DNA of 64,000 nt from Taklimakanibacter lacteus. Its GTDB lineage: Bacteria > Pseudomonadota > Alphaproteobacteria > Rhizobiales > Aestuariivirgaceae. The position numbers were made by a program, and so were the translations under genes. The stretch is taken from positions 186,001 through 250,000 of the forward strand of contig QOZQ01000009.1 in the NCBI GenBank assembly GCA_003576695.1. Reading direction: 5' to 3'. How positions within the stretch are numbered: the stretch's first letter is position 1; every line of letters begins with the position of its first letter. The notes beneath the pieces were generated by a model. The model was not told the DNA's origin, did not search any database, and saw only the letters and a list, made by a program, of their open reading frames with translations. Positions 57,106 through 64,000 of this stretch are shown here, piece after piece.

Positions 57106-58123
57106 TGCCGGGGGCTTCCGCGATGATGCGATGGCGCCGGCCGCGCCTGGAGCTGAGCACGGTGATCGAGGTCGAGATCAGGATGGTGATGCCGATGACG
57201 ATCTGGAAGAAATAGGAGGAGACGCCGAGCAGGTTGAGGCCGTTCTGCAGCATGGCGAGGAGCACGATGCCGAGCAGCACGCCGGGCACGGTGCCGATGC
57301 CGCCGGTGAGGCTGGCGCCGCCAAGGACGGCGGCCGAGAGCACGGCAAGCTCGGTATTGTACATGGCATTGGGAACGCTCTCGCCCACCCGATGCGCCTG
57401 AACGAGGCCGGCGAGCGCTGCCATGAAGCCCAGATAGCCATAGGCGACGAAGTGGAGCTTGCCGATGCCGATGCCGATGCGCCGCGCGGCTTCCGGATTG
57501 CCGCCCATCGCATAGAGCTGCCGGCCGATCGAGGAGCGGGTCATCCACGCCCAGGTGAACAGCGCCACCACCATCATCGTCACGATCGGCAAGGTGATGC
57601 GCACCAGATCGCCCACCGCGGTCTCGGTCTGGTAGAAGACGATCCGGTCGGTCCACCAGTCCGGCAAGGTGTAGATCGACTTGCCACTCGAGAAATACAT
57701 GAGCAGCGAGAAGGAGATGCTCATCATGGCGATGGTCGCGATGATCGAGGTGATGCGCATCTTGTGAATGAGGGCGGCATTGACGCAGCCGAGCGCGGTG
57801 CCGATCAGCAGCCCCGCCACAATGACGAGCGGGGCGGGAAGGCCCAATTGCGTGGCGATGAGAGCGGCGCAATATTGCGCGACCGAGGCGGTGGCGGCGA
57901 AGGAGATGTCGATGCCGCCCGACACCAGCACGACGAACAGGCCCATGGCCATGATCGACTGGACCGAATAGGTCTCGAGCAGGTCGATGATGTTGGGCAG
58001 CGACAGGAAATCGCGCGCGGCCAAGGCGAAGACCGTGCCGACCACGAGGATCACGGCCAGCAGCCACATTTCCGGGCGCCGGCGCAGCGCTTTCAGGCTG
58101 AAGGCCGATCTGTCGTCAGGCAT
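57098..58123 (-). CDS. Ribose-type sugar ABC transporter permease (RbsC), copy 1
   Basis: This 341-residue inner-membrane permease opens MPDDRSAFSLKALRRRPEMWLL and has membrane helices throughout. The family motifs VLVSGGIDISFAATASVAQY and LSAAVLGGASLTGGIGTVPGVLLGIVLLAMLQNGLNLLG are present. The ATG at 58123 overlaps the ATPase stop by eight bases. The pair of diverged permeases suggests a heteromeric channel, in contrast to the homodimer of E. coli RbsC. Confidence 0.92.
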   Translation of the reverse strand: MPDDRSAFSLKALRRRPEMWLLAVILVVGTVFALAARDFLSLPNIIDLLETYSVQSIMAMGLFVVLVSGGIDISFAATASVAQYCAALIATQLGLPAPLVIVAGLLIGTALGCVNAALIHKMRITSIIATIAMMSISFSLLMYFSSGKSIYTLPDWWTDRIVFYQTETAVGDLVRITLPIVTMMVVALFTWAWMTRSSIGRQLYAMGGNPEAARRIGIGIGKLHFVAYGYLGFMAALAGLVQAHRVGESVPNAMYNTELAVLSAAVLGGASLTGGIGTVPGVLLGIVLLAMLQNGLNLLGVSSYFFQIVIGITILISTSITVLSSRRGRRHRIIAEAPGNG

Positions 58124-59609
58124 AGATGCGCTCCTCCATCTCATGCTCGCTCACCTGGCCCGGCACCTCGGCGCCGATGATGCGCCCGCTGCGCATGTGC
58201 AGGACCCGGTCGCAGGTGGCAAAGACTTCCGAGACCTCGTCGGAGATCAGGATGACGCCGACGCCCTGGCGCGCGAGCTCCGCCACCACTTCATAGATGC
58301 CCTGCTTGTTCTTGATGTCGACGCCGACGGTGGGCGAATCGAGGATCAGCACCTTGGGCCGCGTCGCCAGCCACTTGGCCAGCACCACGCGCTGCTGGTT
58401 GCCGCCGGACAGCGTCTGCACCGGCCGGTCGGTGCCGGCGACCTTGATCGAAAGCCGCTTGACCCAGTCATCGGCCAGCTTCTGCCGGCTCTTCGTCGCG
58501 ATCAGGCCGAAGCGGCCGGCAAGCTGCTTCATCACGGCGAGGATGATGTTGTCGCCGATCGATTGCGGCAGGATCACGCCGAGGCCGAGCCGGTCCTCGG
58601 AGACATAGGCGATGCCCGCCTCGACCGCGTCGCGATTGGAGCTGAGGCGCAAGGGCTTGCCGTCGAGGGTGATGGCGCCGGCATCGGCGCGGTGCATGCC
58701 GAACAGAGTGAGCGCGAGCTCGGTGCGCCCCGAGCCCAGAAGCCCGATGATGCCCAGCACCTCGCCCTGGTGCAAAGTGAAGTCGATATCGGCGAACTCG
58801 CCCCGCCGCGAGAGCTTCTCGACGTGCAGCAGCTCGGGGGCATCGCCCATGTCGCGCGCCACGATGGAATGATCGATGTCGAGCCCGGTCATCAGATGGG
58901 CGATGCGTTTCTGGTCGACCTCGGCCACGGGCCAGGTGCCGACCTTCCTGCCGTCGCGCATGACGGTCACGCGCTCGGCGATCTCGACCACCTCATCGAG
59001 GCGGTGCGACACGAAGACGACCGCGATGCCGTCCGCCTTGAGCCTGGACACGATCGCCAGCAGGCGGTTGACCTCGGCGCGGGTGAGGGAGGCCGTCGGC
59101 TCGTCCATGAAGATGAGGCGCGCCTGCGCCGCGAGCCCGCGCGCAATGGCGACGATCTGGCGTTCGGCGACGGAGAGGTCCGAAACGATGGTGGAAAGGT
59201 CGAGATCGAAATTGAGCCGCCTGAGCACATCGCGCGCGACGCCGCGCAGGCGCTCCTTGCGCACCGGCTTCAGCGCGTGCTCGAGGTGATTCTCGATCGC
59301 GATATTCTCGGCGACCGACAGGTTGGGAAACAAAGAGAGATCCTGGAAGATGACCTGGATGCCGAGTGCCTTGGCGCGCGCCGGATCGAGCACCGGCACG
59401 TCCGCCCCGTCGATCTCGATGGTGCCCGAGCTCGGCGCATGGACGCCGACAACCGCCTTGATCAGGGTCGACTTGCCGCAGCCATTCTCGCCCACCAGGC
59501 AGTGGATCTCGCCGCGTTTGACGTCCCAGTCGATGCCGTCCAGCGCCTTGACGCCGCCGAAACGCTTGGAAATGCCGGTCAGCCGCAGGAATGGCGTTTC
59601 ATCCGCCAT
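58116..59609 (-). CDS. Ribose-type sugar ABC transporter ATP-binding protein (RbsA/MglA, two ATPase domains)
   Basis: This 497-residue duplicated ATPase has an N-terminal half with Walker A GENGCGKST, signature LSVAERQIVAIARGL and Walker B RLIFMDEPTASL. The C-terminal half has a degenerate GLLGSGRTEL in place of Walker A, plus LSGGNQQRVVLAKWL and VLILDSPTVGVD. This asymmetry is normal for the RbsA/MglA/AraG group. It follows the binding-protein gene after a 225-base space filled by palindromic repeats, so its expression may be lower. Confidence 0.94.
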   Translation of the reverse strand: MADETPFLRLTGISKRFGGVKALDGIDWDVKRGEIHCLVGENGCGKSTLIKAVVGVHAPSSGTIEIDGADVPVLDPARAKALGIQVIFQDLSLFPNLSVAENIAIENHLEHALKPVRKERLRGVARDVLRRLNFDLDLSTIVSDLSVAERQIVAIARGLAAQARLIFMDEPTASLTRAEVNRLLAIVSRLKADGIAVVFVSHRLDEVVEIAERVTVMRDGRKVGTWPVAEVDQKRIAHLMTGLDIDHSIVARDMGDAPELLHVEKLSRRGEFADIDFTLHQGEVLGIIGLLGSGRTELALTLFGMHRADAGAITLDGKPLRLSSNRDAVEAGIAYVSEDRLGLGVILPQSIGDNIILAVMKQLAGRFGLIATKSRQKLADDWVKRLSIKVAGTDRPVQTLSGGNQQRVVLAKWLATRPKVLILDSPTVGVDIKNKQGIYEVVAELARQGVGVILISDEVSEVFATCDRVLHMRSGRIIGAEVPGQVSEHEMEERIYA

Positions 59610-59639
59610 GATGGAAACCTCAAATACATTGTCCTATCC

Positions 59640-59709
59640 CCCATTTCCCCTCTCCCGTTGCGCAGCAATGGGAGAGGGTGCCCGAAGGGCGGGTGAGGGC
59701 TCTTTGTTT
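59640..59709. repeat. REP-like palindrome 1
   Basis: CCCTCTCCCGTTGC (59648-59661) pairs with GCAATGGGAGAGGG (59665-59678) over 14 bases with one G:T pair and a GCA loop, followed by CCCG..CGGG and TGAGGGCTC. It is a member of a CCCTCTCCC...GGGAGAGGG dispersed family seen in many Rhizobiales genomes. Confidence 0.85.
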
Positions 59710-59749
59710 CAGCGAGGGATACTCCGCAGAGATCATTACCACTCTCGCA

Positions 59750-59826
59750 AAAGAGCCCTCATCCGGCCTTCGGCCACCTTCTCCCATGCTGCGCACGGGA
59801 GAAGGGGAAAATCGAGGAGGGGCTCT
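59750..59826. repeat. REP-like palindrome 2
   Basis: CCTTCTCCC (59777-59785) pairs with GGGAGAAGG (59797-59805). The outer AGAGCCCTC (59752-59760) pairs with GAGGGGCTCT (59816-59825), and GGCCTTCGGCC forms a small hairpin inside. It is inverted relative to the first element, so the two together look like a BIME-type unit between the binding-protein and ATPase genes. Confidence 0.85.
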
Positions 59827-59834
59827 TCAGATGT

Positions 59835-60833
59835 CTAGAGTCCCAGCTCCACCAGGCGATCGATATTCTCCTTGTCGAGCGACTCGAGCTTCTGCGCCTG
59901 GATCAGCTTCTTGTCCGGATAGACGCGCACCGGCCCGACGCCGGCCAGTTCCATGTTGTCGGTCGGTTCCTTGCCGGCCGCCAGCATGGAAGCGACCTGC
60001 ACGAAGATCTCGCCCGCCGTCATCGGATTCCAGATGAAGCCGCCGCGGATGGTGCCCGACTTGACATATTTCTGGCCCTGGCCCGGCGAGAAGCCGCCGA
60101 CCAGCACGATGGACTCGGCCTTGCCGCGGTCTTCGAGCGCGCGCGCCGCCCCGATCGGGCCTTGCGATCCGAAGGTGAGGATGCCTTTCAGGTCCGGATT
60201 GGCCCGCATCTGATCCTGCGTGGTCTTGAGGCTCTCATCGACGCTTTCGGCGACACCGAAGCGGTCGCCGAGCATCTGCATCTTCGGATACTTCTCTTTC
60301 TGATAGGCGATCGCCGCATCCGCCCAGGCATTGTGCAGCGGCACGGTGAGCGAGCCGACATAGACGATGTATTTGCCTTCCTCGCCCATGTTCTTGGCGA
60401 GCAGATCCATATGGGCGTGGCCATAGCCCTCGGTCGTGGTGAGCTCGAAGTCCCAGTCCATCTCCTTCTGGTCGGGGCCTTCATGCGCCAGCACCTTGAT
60501 GCCGGCGGCACGCGCCCGCCCCAGCACCGGGTCGAGGGCGGCTGAATCATTCGGCACGATGCCGATGACGGCCACCTTGCGGGCGATCAGGTCTTCGATG
60601 GCGCGCACCTGCTGGGCGGCGTCGGCCTGCGTCGGTCCGACCATCCAGGCTTCCATCTTGAATTCGGGGGCGGCCTTCTTGATGCCCACCTCCATGGCGT
60701 TGAACCACGGAATGCCGCCGATCTTGACGACGATGCCGCATTGCGGGTCAGCCGCCATGGCGGGCGCCCCGAAAGTCGCGGCGGCGAGCGTGCCGCCGAT
60801 GCCGGCGAGCGCAGTGCGTCTGGTAATGTTCAT
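59835..60833 (-). CDS. Ribose-type sugar ABC transporter substrate-binding protein (RbsB-like)
   Basis: This 332-residue periplasmic binding protein of the Peripla_BP_4 family starts MNITRRTALAGIGGTLAAATFGAPAMA. This is a signal peptide with TRRTALAG, a possible Tat-like sequence, and cleavage after AMA. Two-lobe family features are visible in VKIGGIPWFNAMEVGIKKAAPEF and DLIARKVAVIGIVPNDSAAL. The ATG at 60833 overlaps the LacI stop by four bases. It delivers the sugar to the RbsA/RbsC-type transporter encoded after it. Confidence 0.93.
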   Translation of the reverse strand: MNITRRTALAGIGGTLAAATFGAPAMAADPQCGIVVKIGGIPWFNAMEVGIKKAAPEFKMEAWMVGPTQADAAQQVRAIEDLIARKVAVIGIVPNDSAALDPVLGRARAAGIKVLAHEGPDQKEMDWDFELTTTEGYGHAHMDLLAKNMGEEGKYIVYVGSLTVPLHNAWADAAIAYQKEKYPKMQMLGDRFGVAESVDESLKTTQDQMRANPDLKGILTFGSQGPIGAARALEDRGKAESIVLVGGFSPGQGQKYVKSGTIRGGFIWNPMTAGEIFVQVASMLAAGKEPTDNMELAGVGPVRVYPDKKLIQAQKLESLDKENIDRLVELGL

Positions 60834-61876
60834 GTGACTCCTCCCATTTCGGTTTGGCCCGTTCCGCGCTGTTGCGGTTCCGGGCACCGCGGCGTCGAAC
60901 CGCGGATCTCGACGGCGCATTTGAGGCGCCGGGTGACGGCGTCGCCGGCGTCGCCCTTCAGGCGACGCGACAAGAGCGACCAGGCCTGTTCGGCCATGAC
61001 TTCGACGGGTTGGCGCACCGCGGTGACGCCGGGCGACGTCAGGCGCATCCATTCCATTTCGTCGAAACTGGCGAAGGCCAGGTCGTTAGGCACCGAGATG
61101 TTCATCTCGGCGAGCAGCCGATAGACGAGAAGAGCGGTGCCGTGATCAAGACAGAAGATCGACTGGGGGCGTGGCTTGGAACTGAGCCGCTTGTGCACGG
61201 AAACCAGCCCGTCAGGGTCATCGATGCCCACTTCCACGACGTCGAGCTTCATATGGCGTGCGGCTGCCTGGACGCCTTCCCAACGCTCGCGCACATTGGT
61301 GATCGAAAGCTTGCTTACGATCACCAGGCAATCGCGATAGCCCTGTTCGTCGAGATGCCGGGCGACGGCGCCGGCTGAGGGACCGTTATCGACCGCGATC
61401 AGATCAAAACCGGCCTGGTCGGGGATACGGTCGGCAAGCACGGTCGGTATGGCGAAGCCGGTCGGCAGGCGCTCGGCGAATGCGCCGTCGCAAGGGATGA
61501 CGATCAGGCCCGCCGGCCGCCAGGCGCGGATATTGGCCAGCCGGTCGGCTTCCTCGGCGGCACTATTGCGGGCCGAGACGACGACGAGGTCGTAGCCATC
61601 GCCACGCGCCGCGTGCTCGAGGGTCGAGACGAAAGTGGCGAACATCGGGTTGGTGAGATCGGGAACGACGACGCCGGCGAGCAGTGCCTTGCGCGAGCGG
61701 AGCCGCGAGGCGGCGATATCGACGACATAGCCAAGCTCGCGCACCGCCGCATTCACCCGCTCGACGATGGCGGGCGACACGGTGGGCTTGCCGTTGAGCG
61801 CATTGGAAACGGTTGCGACCGAGACGCCGGCGCGGGCCGCAACCATTCGGATAGACGGGGCATGATTTCGCGACAC
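60830..61876 (-). CDS. LacI-family transcriptional regulator
   Basis: This 348-residue repressor has an N-terminal HTH (IRMVAARAGVSVATVSNALNGKPTVSPAIVERVNAAVRELGYVVD) in which VSVATVSNALNG contacts DNA. A periplasmic-binding-protein-like effector domain follows. It is the first gene of the transport and sugar-use operon, coupled to the binding-protein gene by ATGA. The perfect palindrome 39 bases upstream is its probable operator. The sugar, or its phosphate, should act as inducer. Confidence 0.94.
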   Translation of the reverse strand: MSRNHAPSIRMVAARAGVSVATVSNALNGKPTVSPAIVERVNAAVRELGYVVDIAASRLRSRKALLAGVVVPDLTNPMFATFVSTLEHAARGDGYDLVVVSARNSAAEEADRLANIRAWRPAGLIVIPCDGAFAERLPTGFAIPTVLADRIPDQAGFDLIAVDNGPSAGAVARHLDEQGYRDCLVIVSKLSITNVRERWEGVQAAARHMKLDVVEVGIDDPDGLVSVHKRLSSKPRPQSIFCLDHGTALLVYRLLAEMNISVPNDLAFASFDEMEWMRLTSPGVTAVRQPVEVMAEQAWSLLSRRLKGDAGDAVTRRLKCAVEIRGSTPRCPEPQQRGTGQTEMGGVT

Positions 61877-61914
61877 GCTCGCCCTCCCTGACGAAATGCG
61901 CGTAAAAGGCCTTG

Positions 61915-61928
61915 ATAAAACGTTTTAT
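61915..61928. promoter_or_regulatory. LacI-type operator
   Basis: ATAAAACGTTTTAT is a perfect 14-base palindrome with the central CG typical of LacI/PurR-family sites. It lies in the 156-base space between the divergent LacI and epimerase genes, so one repressor dimer could control both directions. Confidence 0.8.
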
Positions 61929-62032
61929 TGTACGGTATCGATTGTCCTGGCAAGTGTCAACAAGGTTCCGGCGTCCAGGCCGGCGCGCCTCGTCGGGCCA
62001 AAAGGCCCGCTGCGCAAAGGGGAGGATGATCG

Positions 62033-62929
62033 ATGAACAAGCTGGGTTTGCACGCACTGGTCTGGGAAGCGGGCTGGAGCCATGACGAATGCGCGCGCGC
62101 GATCGCGAAGACCGCCGAGGTCGGCTATGATTTCATCGAGGCGCCGGCCCTCGATCCGAGCCTGATCGATCCCGCTTTCACCGTGAAGCAGCTCGAGAAG
62201 AACGGCATCGGCATCAATTTCTCGCTCGGCCTCGACTTCGACAGCGACATTTCCAGCGGCGACAGGGAGAAGGGCCGGCGCGGCAAGACGAAGCTCGAGG
62301 AGGCGATCGCGGTGTGCCGCGACTGCGGCGGCAAATATATCGGCGGCATCCTCTATTCGGCCTTCGGCAAATATACCGTGCCGCCGACCAAGGCCGGCAT
62401 CGCCCAATCGGTCGACATATTGCGCGAGGTCGCGGCGACCGCGGCCAGGAGCGACATCACGCTCGTCCTCGAAGTGGTGAACCGCTACGAGTCGAATGTC
62501 CTCAATACCGCGGCACAGGGCGTCGAGATGGTGAAGCGCATCGCGGCACCCAATGTGAAAGTGCATCTCGATGTCTATCACATGAATATCGAGGAGTCGG
62601 ACATCGCCTCGGCGATCATCCAGACGGGCGAGCATCTGGGCTATCTGCATACGGGCGATTCGCATCGCGGCTATATGGGCTCAGGCACGATCGATCTTGC
62701 CGGCGTGTTCCGGGCGGTGGTCAATGCGGGCTACAAGGGGCCGATCACCTTCGAATCCTTCTCATCGCGCGTCGTCGGCCAGCCGCTCGAAGGCATATTG
62801 GGCATCTGGCGCAATCTGTGGGACGACGGCCATGATCTGGCCGCCCATGCCTTGATGTACACGAAGGCGCAGCTCAAGGCGGCCGAGGAAGCACGGCGCC
62901 AGACATTGGAGCGCAGCAGGCTTCTGTAA
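62033..62929 (+). CDS. Ketose 3-epimerase-like TIM-barrel protein (D-tagatose/D-psicose 3-epimerase family)
   Basis: This 298-residue AP-endonuclease-2-family TIM barrel has the metal-binding pattern of ketose 3-epimerases: Glu in LVLEVVNRYE (about 155), Asp/His in HLDVYHMNIEE (about 183), His in LHTGDSHRGYMGSG and Glu in ITFESFSSR (about 243). GGGGAGG lies before the ATG. It is divergent from, and surely co-regulated with, the LacI operon. It would convert a ketose into the form accepted by the FGGY kinase. Related proteins act on tagatose, psicose, ribulose or erythrulose derivatives. Confidence 0.9.
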   Translation: MNKLGLHALVWEAGWSHDECARAIAKTAEVGYDFIEAPALDPSLIDPAFTVKQLEKNGIGINFSLGLDFDSDISSGDREKGRRGKTKLEEAIAVCRDCGGKYIGGILYSAFGKYTVPPTKAGIAQSVDILREVAATAARSDITLVLEVVNRYESNVLNTAAQGVEMVKRIAAPNVKVHLDVYHMNIEESDIASAIIQTGEHLGYLHTGDSHRGYMGSGTIDLAGVFRAVVNAGYKGPITFESFSSRVVGQPLEGILGIWRNLWDDGHDLAAHALMYTKAQLKAAEEARRQTLERSRLL

Positions 62930-63029
62930 CGGTGGGGAACTCGCGGCATCCCGCCGCAGCGCAGAAACCTCGGTGGAATTCCCACGTTGCTCTGGAACTG
63001 GTCGACTCTCCTTGTTCCAGGAGGACGCC

Positions 63030-63419
63030 ATGCGCCCGAAGAACTATCGGCCGGAACGCCGCCGCAGCGATCAGCTCCATTCCGGTGTTTATCTGGCTCT
63101 TGCCTTGCTCGCCCTCTGGTATGTTTTTGCAGCCTGGAGCTTCGGCGGCGACGCCTATACGGATTACTTGCTCGTCGTTGCCAGCGGCCTGATCGCCATT
63201 ACCGTTGCAATACCCGCCGCCCTGTGGCGCATCTGGCGCAGCCATCCGCATGAGGACCTGCCGGACAGGTCTTTCCGCGCCTGGGCACAGAGCGAGTTCC
63301 GCATCTGGCAGGATCATGTGAGCGGCCGCAATGCGGCGATCGAGATTCTGCTGCCGGTCGCCGCCGTGGCCTTCGGCCTGTCGCTGCTCAGCGTGATCCT
63401 TCATCTCACGCGACATTGA
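63030..63419 (+). CDS. Small membrane protein with two or three membrane segments
   Basis: This 129-residue protein has a basic N-terminus (MRPKNYRPERRRSDQLHSG) and then hydrophobic segments VYLALALLALWYVFAAW and YLLVVASGLIAITVAIPAALW. A polar part (residues 70-103) follows, and a last segment ILLPVAAVAFGLSLLSVIL ends the protein. AGGAGG precedes the ATG at a good distance. No family was recognised for certain. It lies after the epimerase gene by 100 bases and may be an independent gene. Confidence 0.65.
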   Translation: MRPKNYRPERRRSDQLHSGVYLALALLALWYVFAAWSFGGDAYTDYLLVVASGLIAITVAIPAALWRIWRSHPHEDLPDRSFRAWAQSEFRIWQDHVSGRNAAIEILLPVAAVAFGLSLLSVILHLTRH

Positions 63420-63427
63420 AGTCGCGT

Positions 63428-63997
63428 CTAGGATAGCGACGACCATAGCTTGCTCAGCAGAGCAATCGCTATGATGATGGCAAGCAGAAAATACGGATTC
63501 CAAAAGAGGTCGGCCAGTCGCCATTTTGCATCGGGCCTGCGCGAAGGCTGCCGGCGCTCGAAAAACGCATCAGTGAGACCCATCTCCTGCGAATGCTCTG
63601 TAACGTATTCGTAGAGCAGCGCGGTGAGATTGTCCGGGTAGGCATAGAATTCCTGATCAAGCGCATCCAGCATTTCGAGGGGCTCTGGCGCCAACGCAGC
63701 CACCCTTTCCCGGCGTACCTGGTGAGATTCTGAGGCGTCATAGCCAGCGGCTTTGATGGCGCGTTGCGCAATGCCGGCCATGGCGGTCGCTCCGATGGCG
63801 CGCAAAGCCTCGACGACATGATGGGCAAGGTTTCCCGCACTGTTGAAGAAATACTGATGGAATCCACCATTATTCACTTCGGCTTCGAGTTCCCAGACGG
63901 CCCGGAAAACACGCTCCGGTGGCGACAAGTGATCATAGTCGAGGCGCCAAAGACGGGAGTGTGGATTCTCTGCGAGTTTGAGCAGGCGCCTATTCAT
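63428..63997 (-). CDS. DMP19 (DUF4375) family protein with C-terminal membrane anchor
   Basis: This 189-residue protein has the family core VNNGGFHQYFFNSAGNLAHHVVEALRAIGA near residues 42-70, seen in the DMP19 group (human-pathogen members mimic DNA and bind repressors). An unusual C-terminal membrane segment (PYFLLAIIIAIALLSKLW) follows, which would hold it in the inner membrane. The first ATG in the window lies three bases from the window end, so an earlier start outside cannot be excluded. Function is unknown. Confidence 0.75.
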   Translation of the reverse strand: MNRRLLKLAENPHSRLWRLDYDHLSPPERVFRAVWELEAEVNNGGFHQYFFNSAGNLAHHVVEALRAIGATAMAGIAQRAIKAAGYDASESHQVRRERVAALAPEPLEMLDALDQEFYAYPDNLTALLYEYVTEHSQEMGLTDAFFERRQPSRRPDAKWRLADLFWNPYFLLAIIIAIALLSKLWSSLS

Positions 63998-64000
63998 TTC

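Overview
The window is GC-rich chromosomal DNA, densely coded on both strands, from an alphaproteobacterium, most likely of the Hyphomicrobiales (Rhizobiales). The evidence is the run tig-clpP-clpX-lon-hup, a glnB-glnA pair, a parE gene, DUF1127, DUF2934, BA14K-like and ExoD proteins, and several families of short palindromic repeats typical of that order. No transposase, integrase, phage gene or CRISPR array was seen. The genus cannot be fixed from the sequence alone.

Region 1 (1-13157, all +) is one long catabolic cluster. It holds a MalFGK-type sugar ABC transporter (end of the binding protein, two permeases, ATPase), an aldehyde dehydrogenase, two tandem cytoplasmic sialidase-fold (Asp-box) proteins, a DapA/KdgD-type lyase or dehydratase, and a UxaA/GarD-type sugar-acid dehydratase split into small and large subunits. 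A second SsuACB-type transporter and an Ldh2-type dehydrogenase follow. The enzymes together suggest uptake and oxidation of a sugar acid or glycoside towards a 2-oxo acid. The exact substrate is unknown, and this is the best candidate in the window for an undescribed pathway.

Region 2 (13115-34839) is mixed: an ArsR regulator with an Old Yellow Enzyme, parE, small stress-type and secreted proteins, a glutamine amidotransferase with an acetyltransferase, and a thioredoxin-fold protein. A Tat-exported peptide-binding protein lies divergent from a LysR regulator, with a dimethylargininase-like enzyme downstream. A lone TonB-dependent haem-type receptor, a BaiN-like flavoprotein and an L,D-transpeptidase come next. 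The region ends with a four-gene set of aminotransferase, enolase-superfamily enzyme, HIBADH-like dehydrogenase and YtcJ-like amidohydrolase.

Region 3 (34840-53809) is mostly core functions. It has glnB-glnA behind a sigma-54 promoter, a TetR/GST pair, a pyrophosphate-dependent phosphofructokinase, the NAD(P)HX repair enzyme, tRNA-Leu, a trigger factor with a striking His/Asp tail, ExoD and a CNNM/CorC-type CBS protein. Then come clpP, clpX, lon behind a heat-shock-like promoter, HU, a methyltransferase, and tRNA-Val followed by a 94-bp direct repeat.

Region 4 (53868-62929) is a LacI-controlled seven-gene minus-strand operon: regulator, ribose-type ABC transporter, FGGY kinase and class II aldolase. 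It is divergent from a ketose 3-epimerase gene, and a perfect 14-bp palindrome sits between them. The logic is import, epimerisation, phosphorylation and aldol cleavage of a ketose. The window ends with a small membrane protein and a DMP19-family protein.

Palindromic elements recur throughout. All three sugar or substrate-binding protein genes whose 3' flank is visible in an operon are followed by hairpins. Two dispersed hairpin families each occur twice, with base changes that keep their stems paired.
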